DNA of 64,000 bases from Meghimatium bilineatum. Lineage: Eukaryota > Mollusca > Gastropoda > Stylommatophora > Philomycidae. Positions 56,616 to 64,000 of this stretch are shown in pieces. Numbering within the stretch: the first letter of the stretch is position 1; every line of letters begins with the position of its first letter. Both the position numbers and the translations under genes were made by a program. Below the pieces are notes generated by a model. It was not told the origin of the DNA. It made no database searches and saw nothing but the letters and a program-made list of their open reading frames with translations. Where the stretch lies: contig CM067319.1 of assembly GCA_034231615.1 (NCBI GenBank), forward strand, positions 11,705,391 through 11,769,390, in the 5' to 3' direction.

Positions 56616-56841
56616 CAGTGTTTCCCAACCTTTTTTTAACCATGCCCCCACTTAAGTCTTTCTAAAATTCTGAAGTCCCCCCCCCCCACCTCCATATGTA
56701 ACATAAACATGTTTTTATATTAAAAATTGAATTATTCCCTTAATGAAGCCTAATAACATCTTGTTCGTATTACCCCCCCCCCCCCCCCGAACAATTAATT
56801 TACCCCCATGTGAGGCGTGGGCCCCACGTTGGGAAACACTG
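56616..56841. mobile_element. hAT-type MITE
   Basis: Terminal repeats CAGTGTTTCCCAACC (56616-56630) and its complement (56827-56841) flank a 226-bp body. The 8-bp target duplication is atctaagt (56608-56615) and atctaagc (56842-56849), with one difference. The body contains two C-runs and no ORF. Confidence 0.88.
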
Positions 56842-56871
56842 ATCTAAGCCATTCGAATCTTTCTTTTCAGA

Positions 56872-57028
56872 TTCACCAATATCGCCGAAGACGGATGTGC
56901 CAGGTCAAATAAATTGGCGAGACAACGCATTTCTATTCTCTGGGCTACATCCTGCTGGGAATCTAATACGACCATTGTCCTGCTGTAAAGAGACCCAGTG
57001 GGAGTTTGAAAATGAATGAAGAAGAAGA
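56872..57028 (+). mobile_element. SINE-like repeat, family A
   Basis: From 'tcgccgaagacggatgtgcc' through 'tctgggctacatcctgctgg' and 'cattgtcctgctgtaaagag' to a gaagaagaagaagaa tail. Near full length. Confidence 0.85.
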
Positions 57029-57057
57029 AGAAGACATCCATCACTCACCTTACATGT

Positions 57058-57335
57058 GGGAGCCGCGTTAGCGCAGCGGTTAGCGCACTGGCTTCGCATA
57101 TGAGTGGTCCTGGGTTCATTCCCCAACTGAGGCGGAAATGTTTTCAGATCGCAACGGCTCCCAGGTCGACCCAGCCTTAAATGGGTACCGGATTAATCCG
57201 GGAAGTAAAGACTGCGAGGGAGAGGAGATGGCTACCGCCCTCATTTGCAGAGCCTGTGAAATGTGAGATCGCTAACATCTCACACCCTTACGGCATTCAT
57301 AAATGCTATGGGTTACTTTACTTACTTTTACTTTA
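57058..57335 (+). mobile_element. tRNA-derived SINE
   Basis: The head has a good box A (gttagcgcagcggttagcgc) and box B (tgggttcattcccc) at tRNA spacing. The body has 'gatggctaccgccctcattt' and 'gagatcgctaacatctcaca', and the 3' end is a TTTACTTAC-type repeat. A second copy lies at 57722-58865. Confidence 0.88.
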
Positions 57336-57721
57336 CTTTTAATGTATGGCAGTGACCAATCGCAGTATAAGACTTGCCAACATAATTGAAACAAGCCTTT
57401 TGGGTCACATTTTCGATTATTGCCGTGTTTTCGCCGGTCACTATTTATATGCCATGTGTCACCTGCGAACGCAGGTCAATGAAATGCATGGTAATAATCG
57501 ACGACATGACTCGACAAAAGGCTTGTTTGAATTATGTGTGTAGGTCTTGTATTCGCGGAAGTCACGCTACGGCCCGGTTTCAATACTTTCATCACGTACA
57601 AACTTATCGATGTCTGCTGGAAGAAACTTGGCACATATTGGATTGGTCTTCACATAAATAATATCACGAAGTCGATTCACTAATAACAACATAATGTTTG
57701 TGTCTTCATATGAGACATATT

Positions 57722-58865
57722 GTGGCTTCGCATATGAGTCGTCGTGGGTTCACTCCCCAGATGAGGCGAAAATGGTTTTCATATCGCAGCTTTTCCCAGG
57801 TCGACCCACCCTGAATATATTCATTCATTCATTTTCCTTTTGCGCTGAAGTTAGGGCAGAGGTCAGATCTCTCCAATTCTGTCTGCTCAAAGATATTGTG
57901 TGCAGTTCTTGAATAGTATGGATATTGATTGTTTTACTTTCTCTAAGTATTGTTCTTCTGAGTGTTTCTTTTGGTCTATCCCTTGCTCTTTTGCCTGTAG
58001 ATATCCATTCAAGAGATTGGTGGTGTATTCTGTTGATGTCTGCGCGAAGGGCATTCTCGATGTAGGACCAATGGCGTTTTCTGATAACATCTGTGATGAA
58101 ATTTTGATGTGTCTATTCTCTGATTTTATCATTCGATTTGAATTCACTCCAATGGGTGTTGGTTATCCTATGAAGACATTTGTTCTCAAAACTTAGTAAT
58201 TTCTTTTCTAAAGATAAGGACCTTTTCCAGTTCTCACATCCATATGATAGCACAGGAATAACGCAGGAATTAAATAAGCGCATTTTCGTGCATGTGCTGA
58301 TTGACTTTGACCTCCAGATATTAGACAGTCTGTTAAAGTCACTTGATGCTAGTGCATTGCGAGTTGTAATTTCTTTCATGACATCACCGTCGAGTGTTAA
58401 TTTGCTTCATAGATAGAATTTGTGTACCTTTTCAAGTTGTTGTTCATTTAAAGTAATTGCTTTAGGTGAATTGATGAAGTCCATAATTTATGTTTTTGAT
58501 GAGTTGATTTGGAGACATATTTGTCCTGCAATGAGTTTTAATCTATCAGTTTATGTTTTTGTGCATCTTGATGGTTTTCACTCAATAGTGCAAGATCATC
58601 GGCAAAATCCAGGTCTTCTAATGTTGTTTTATTTATTCATTTGATTCCTAAATTTGCGATGGATGTGCTTTTTCTCATAGCCCAGTCAATACGATATTGA
58701 ACAATATTGGGTACCGGATTAATCGGAGAAGTAAAGACTGTGAGGGAGAGGAGATGGCTACCGCCTTTATATAAAGCAGAGCCATTGAAATGTGAGATCG
58801 CTAACAGTTCATACCCTTACAGCGTTAATAAATGCTATGGGTTTATTTTATTTTTTACTTATGTC
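57722..58865 (+). mobile_element. Second tRNA-derived SINE copy, split by a LINE
   Basis: 57722-57818 is the head and first part (gcttcgcatatgagtcgtcg; gcttttcccaggtcgaccca). 58703-58865 is the rest (gggtaccggattaatcggag; gagatcgctaacagttcata). The LINE at 57819-58702 sits between. Confidence 0.85.
57819..58702 (-). mobile_element. RTE-like LINE inserted in the SINE
   Basis: The minus strand encodes 'ALASSDFNRLSNIWRSKSIS', 'CVIPVLSYGCENWKRSLSLE', 'SFENKCLHRITNTHWSEFKS' and, after shifts, the end '[14 protein letters not shown]'-like, with an ATGAATGAATGAAT tail at the left. The short duplicated target aatat flanks it (57814-57818 and 58703-58707). Confidence 0.85.
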
Positions 58866-58959
58866 ATTCGTGTGTTGCAGAGATCTGAGGAGGGAACAAA
58901 GAATATACAATATTGTTACCAGCCGGCAAGCATTTGTACACCGCAAATAAGGAGATTTT

Positions 58960-59580
58960 GGGGATGGAGTTGGCTGTCCATCCTATAGAGGATCAAAGTA
59001 AAGTGACACATAGGCAATGCTGATGTTGGGTGTTTCACGTCGAAATGTCCAGATATCAAATTTGTAAAAATTGATAACTAAATTGTAAATCCTAACACAA
59101 TACATTCTGTTCTCTGAACCACATCCTGCTAATCTGCAGGAGTTTGACACAATGCATTCTGTTCTCTGAACCACATCCTGCTAATCTGCAGGAGTTTGAC
59201 ACAATGCATTCTGTTCTCTGAACTACATCCTGCTAATCTGCAGGAGTTTGACACAATGCATTCTGTTCTCTGAACCACATCCTGCTAATCTGCAGGAGTT
59301 TGACACAATGCATTCTGTTCTCTGAACGACATCCTGCTAATCTGCAGGAGTTTGACACAATGCATTCTGTTCTCTGAACGACATCCTGCTAATCTGCAGG
59401 AGTTTGACACAATACATTCTGTTCTCTGAACCACATCCTGCTAATCTGCAGGAGTTTGACACAATACATTCTGTTCTCTGAACCACATCCTGCTAATCTG
59501 CAGGAGTTTGACACAATACATTCTGTTCTCTGAACCACATCCTGCTAATCTGCAGTTTGAGAATGAAGGCATAACAAGAA
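58960..59580 (+). mobile_element. SINE family B copy whose 3' segment has been amplified
   Basis: The first part (58960-59094) matches SINE B (ggagttggctgtccatccta; caatgctgatgttgggtgtt). From 59095 a 52-bp unit made of the SINE 3' segment (cacaatgcattctgttctct; gaaccacatcctgctaatct; gcaggagttt) is repeated about nine times up to 59555. It then ends with the normal 'gagaatgaaggcataacaag'. Confidence 0.9.
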
Positions 59581-59632
59581 GAGAACGTGCAGGAAATAAT
59601 CATGATTTCTATATATGTAATTGAAGTGATGA

Positions 59633-59722
59633 CAGTTGTAGTGATGACAGTTGTAGTGATGACAGTTGTAGTGATGACAGTTGTAGTGATGACAGTTGTA
59701 GTGATGACAGTTGTAGTGATGA
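59633..59722. repeat. 15-bp tandem repeat, six copies
   Basis: Unit gatgacagttgtagt, perfect in all copies. Confidence 0.98.
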
Positions 59723-59724
59723 AC

Positions 59725-60609
59725 CCATGCTCCCGTGGCAACGATATACGATGAGTACGAATATGGCACCTGCAAAACTGGAGACAACTCAGGGCTGCCA
59801 TATTGTTGGGTAAAAGTGACGAATTTTCTTATTTTTAAGCGTTATTGGCCAATAATATTATTTAATTTTTGTCAATTGATAATTTTATATTTTGTTTTTT
59901 TAAGTTTATATAAAATGTGAAAAAGACTTGTTGTCTATGTAGTTAATTGTTTATCTTATAAATGTTGCACAAAATACGACAAATAAACAGAATAAAACGT
60001 AATCTTCTAGTTGCATTTATTACAATTACATATCTTTATTTTTATTTAATTAATTCAAATATATTTTACTATGTTTTCAGTAGATTATGTACATTTTGCA
60101 AGTTAGGTAAATTTTGATACCTACATTTGGTTAAATATAGATTGGACTATTTGGCAACCATGAGACAGTAGATCGACCTTAAATAAATAATCCCCATTCG
60201 GTGTTGACTAGTGAAAACTAACGATTGTGAGAATCTTCTGCTTGCATCACAAGCCTAGCAGCTGTAAAAAATATCTTATTGTCCAAACAAATATGTTTGT
60301 GAGCATTTGCCTTCGTGTACATGGCGGGTCTACCTCATCATATAAGTGTGTGAGATTGTACATGCGTGAGAGAGATTATGTGAAAGCGTATGTGTGTATA
60401 TGTTTGAGTGTTCTAGTGTTTTATGGCAAGCTGATATAATTCGCCTCGCACACCAGGAAACCTGGTTCTTGTCACATTTTTATTACTATAGAAATGGCGA
60501 ACATGAAAAAACACGACGCGAGGGAAACTACACCAATTACGTTCCGTACAAACAATATACAAAGATAGCTAAAGGGCTATCATGTGGCAAATTGATAAAT
60601 AAAAAATAG
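59725..60609. other. AT-rich stretch, no gene recognised
   Basis: No exon, RNA gene or element signal was found. The 59.8-60.1 part is extremely AT-rich. Confidence 0.4.
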
Positions 60610-60660
60610 TACAGTGGAACCTCTATATAGCGTATCAATTATAACATACATTCCTATATA
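60610..60660 (+). mobile_element. Terminal repeat of a pogo/Tc1-like element (fragment)
   Basis: tacagtggaacctctatata resembles the TACAGTGGAACCTC ends of pogo/Tigger-type elements, which duplicate TA. No right end was found. Confidence 0.45.
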
Positions 60661-60860
60661 ACAACACAGCAACATCACATTGCTCTAACTGGAGAACACT
60701 AGTTTCTGCCTTTTTGCACTTTATTCGGCGCTGAAAGAACATAATAGATATACATACATACGAACAGAAAGACCACCAGACAGATAGATAACTAGACAGA
60801 CAGTCAGATATATAGATAGACATATATGTAGCTAGACAAAAATACATGATAGGCAGAAAC

Positions 60861-61136
<276 letters not shown>

Positions 61137-61286
61137 CAGGAATTGCTGCTGGAACGGAGGGCGGAGCACTTATGGGAATGCCCCACGTACTGTTTAGCTA
61201 GTGTCTAATCAAGAATCAAGATAGACAGGCACAGACAGATATAGAGCCTATAGCTAAAAACAGAGACATACACATACACACACACT

Positions 61287-61439
<153 letters not shown>

Positions 61440-61499
61440 GAAATAGACCCATGAGTGGGGAAGAAGAGGACATTGAACTTGTAACTATAAAGATGTCAA

Positions 61500-61560
61500 A
61501 AGAAGGACTCCTGAGGACCTGGATTCAATCCACGGTTGGGACACGATTTTTTTTTCGGAG
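61500..61560 (+). repeat. Possible tRNA-like SINE piece
   Basis: A box-B-like 'ctggattcaatccacgg' is followed by a T-run (61547-61555) that could end pol III transcription. No box A of good quality precedes it. Confidence 0.3.
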
Positions 61561-61804
61561 GTACAATCAAAATCCTTCCTGTACATTTCGCGACGTCTAA
61601 AAGCGGCTTTTAATTCCTTTGAAGCAGAGCAGGGAGGCTTCGCGCTGCTTCAAAGGAAAACATGCAGTAACTATAAAGATGTCAACATGGCATAAGCTTG
61701 AACGTTATTTTCTCGGTCGCCATTTGATGATTATTTAATATTGTATTATGTGTTATTTAAAGTGAATGGCTAACAACTCAAATGACTATTGTATTTCTAT
61801 TCAA

Positions 61805-62110
61805 TCAATAAACCCATAACCCTTCAGGGTCGTAGGGATACCACATTGGATGCTTCAGCACACAGAGTCCTCCAGCGAATTATATCCTCAGCGATGCGGA
61901 TGAGTGTGGAAATATCTAGCCCTGTCCATTCCTTGATGTTGTCTGTCCATGTCTTTATTTGACCCCCTCTGCTTCTTCCACCCTCGACAGATCCCCGCAG
62001 TATTGTTTTTGACATGGAATCGTGTCTGCATACATGTCCGAACCATGCTAGTTTCCGTCGTTTCACTATTGAAAGCAATGGCGCCTGGACACCTGCACAC
62101 ATCTCTACTT
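61805..62110 (-). mobile_element. RTE-like LINE 3' end
   Basis: The minus frame is open for 92 codons: 'LLSIVKRRKLAWFGHVCRHD', 'SMSKTILRGSVEGGRSRGGQ' and 'IKTWTDNIKEWTGLDISTLI', ending at a stop. It is a better copy of the element at 430-726. Decayed continuation to about 62200. Confidence 0.85.
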
Positions 62111-62339
62111 TATTTCTTACGTACGCATTGGTCTTATGTTCCCTATAGGAAATTCGTAGAATTCTTCTGTAGCATTTATTTCTATTGCTTAAATTTGAAT
62201 ATTCCTGGAAGGGAGCCGGAGTTTAGACGTTAATGTTGGTGCCTAGCGAACAAGGAAGAGACCGATAGCCACCGGTTTAAATGGTAGCTCTGCAAATGGG
62301 CAAGGCGGGACATCCATTTGTCCTGACATAAAGTATTAT

Positions 62340-63605
62340 CACAGGTAGATGATATAAATGGATATCCCCCATATGGATATGGAAATCAACGGGAAACTAC
62401 AACATTATTCTCCCAAGAAGAAAGTCATGGCGACACACGAAGTAGACCTACATTACTTAGTGTTAATATTGCAACGTCGAGCGTCTGATCGTTATCGCAG
62501 AGTGGTGGTAATTAGACATCAAACAAGAAATGGAAAGAATGAACATAAATATATTAGGGATGAGTGAAATGAGATGAACTGGGGCAGGAGAGATACAATC
62601 AGATAAATTTAGTTATGTACTCAGGTGGACAGAAACACGAGATAGGTGTATGCGTATTATTAGACACGTAAATAGAGAAAAAAAACGCTGAAGGGTTTCA
62701 TGGCAATATCAGATCGGGTAATATTAGTGAAACTAACAGGAAAACCATTGGATGTTAACATTGTGCATATTTATGAACCCACATCAAGCAGCCCAGAGGA
62801 GGACATCAAAATTTCTACGAAGAACTATAAATTGCAATGAAACAGTGTAAAAATCATGAAGTAATTATACTGATAGGGGACTTCAACGCAGAAGTAGGTG
62901 ATACAGAGATAAAGAATGTGACTGGAAGATTTGGTTTAGGGGTTAAGAGTGAAAGAGGTGATTTATTGATAGAGTGGGCACAGGCACATAATTTAATAAT
63001 AGGGAATACATGGTTCAAGCAAAACCCAAGATCGCTGTGTACATGGATTAGCCCAGGAGATAATACACGGAATCAAATTGATTACATTTTAGTCTCTAAA
63101 AGACATAGAAACAGCATTAGATCTATGAAAACATGGCCAGGTGCTGACTGCAACTGTGATCATATTCTACTGGTAGCCAAATTGTGTATAAGATTAAAGA
63201 AGATCAAGAGATACCAAGAAATATGAAATTAGATTTAGCATTATTGTAATCAGATGCTGACATTAAAGAAAGAACAACATAATTGTACAGAATAGATATA
63301 ATGACATTGCAAAAATTAAGAGTATTGAAGATCAATGGGACATGCTAAAACATTCGATAAACCAAACATCTAATGAGATAATACCAAAAGGAAAACCTAC
63401 ATCAAAACAAAAATGGATGACAGATGAAATATTAGAATTGATGAGCACTAGAAGAAAAAATAAACACAAGATAGAGGAATCTAAAAAATACGTAAGGAGA
63501 TAAGAGAGAAATGCATAGCAGCAAAAGAAAGCTGACTGAACAAGAAATGCACGGAAATAGAATCACATTACAACCAAGACACAACATTACTACATAAGCA
63601 AATTG
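62340..63605 (+). mobile_element. LINE 5' part with endonuclease domain
   Basis: The frame 62837-63226 encodes an APE-type endonuclease segment: 'EVIILIGDFNAEVGDTEIKN', 'LLIEWAQAHNLIIGNTWF', 'WISPGDNTRNQIDYILVS' and a 'CDHILLVAKL' box. Upstream and downstream pieces are in other frames with stops. It is cut at about 63620 by another LINE end. It may be the 5' part of the same family as the RTE-like 3' ends in the window. Confidence 0.85.
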
Positions 63606-63639
63606 ATGTGATAACAGGGAAAAGAACGAAAACGGTTAC

Positions 63640-64000
63640 ATGGTGTCTTCTTCTTCTTCTGCGATCAGTTTCCTATGCTCATAAGTCTATACAAGAAGTT
63701 GGGCAAAATCCGCAAATTCAGTCGTCAGCAGGAGGTCCTCAGGGTTGCCCCACAGCTTTACCTTCAGATCTGTCTCCTGGGGCCATATTTAGTTCTCATG
63801 TCATCGAAGAGTGGGCATGTCTGCAGAATGTGTTCTGGAGTCTGGGGACCCTTTTGACATGGGCATTGGTCAGTTTAGCCAGCCTTCATTTTGTGGAGAT
63901 GTGCTTGTAGTCTGCAGTGTCCTGTTCGGAGTCTAAACAATGTGGTTTGCTGTGACCTGCTTAGCTTTAGAATGGGGTCCTGTGGAAAGTTACTGCCTGT
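63640..64000 (-). mobile_element. RNase H LINE C-terminal end, continues past the window
   Basis: The cttcttcttcttctgcgatc tail is at the left. On the minus strand it encodes 'TTLFRLRTGHCRLQAHLHKM', 'TDQCPCQKGPQTPEHILQTC' and, after stops, the C-terminus. It interrupts the endonuclease LINE before it. Confidence 0.8.

Noticed and set aside
57058..57131. tRNA gene
   Set aside because: Boxes A and B are good, but the sequence continues into a SINE body with a second copy nearby, and the acceptor stem is not convincing. Called a tRNA-derived SINE.

Overview
This window is eukaryotic and very probably from an invertebrate animal. It is AT-rich, has spliced exons with GT/AG borders, and is dominated by retrotransposon remains, SINE-like repeats and minisatellites. 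TTAGGG-type telomere-like repeats, RNase H-bearing LINEs and a tRNA-derived SINE would fit a lophotrochozoan, perhaps a gastropod mollusc. That placement is an inference and is weak. I see no bacterial-type operon, CRISPR array or rRNA gene.

Two host genes can be supported. The first is a complete coding sequence for the zinc-finger protein ZC4H2 on the + strand, in five coding exons: 22102-22160, 26714-26885, 29054-29226, 30722-30881 and 31764-31877. The exons join in phase to a 225-residue protein with an N-terminal coiled coil, a conserved motif before the last exon, and a C-terminal C4H2 finger followed by a basic tail. The second is the terminal exon (2971-4242, - strand) of an unrecognised gene whose product is Gln/Ser/Asn/Pro-rich with an acidic C-terminus. 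Its earlier exons were not found. The intron in front of it holds a ~71-bp minisatellite that appears to be a tandem amplification of this exon's own splice-acceptor junction.

Layout. 1-2.9 kb: SINE and LINE remnants. 2.97-4.8 kb: Q-rich terminal exon and its intronic array. 5-22 kb: old LINE fragments, a TTAA-flanked MITE (8.1 kb), a perfect-looking hairpin (9.7 kb), an RNase H LINE with a nested LINE (16.5-17.8 kb) and long stretches with nothing recognisable. 22.1-31.9 kb: ZC4H2, whose introns carry an inverted-repeat element, a telomere-like array, LINEs, a broken MITE and two minisatellites. 32-43.3 kb: RNase H LINEs, including the best-preserved one (35.4-38.6 kb), plus SINEs. 43.3-56.4 kb: LINE-in-LINE nests, five minisatellites and a 1.23-kb non-autonomous element. 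56.6-64 kb: hAT-type MITE, tRNA-derived SINEs, an amplified SINE end, simple repeats and LINE pieces.

Eight insertions can be bounded by target-site duplications or by restored host-element continuity. They give a relative insertion history: several LINEs were themselves hit later by SINE-like elements or other LINEs. Two SINE-like families and the RNase H LINEs share a GAAGAAG-type 3' end, which suggests (but does not prove) that the LINEs mobilised the SINEs.
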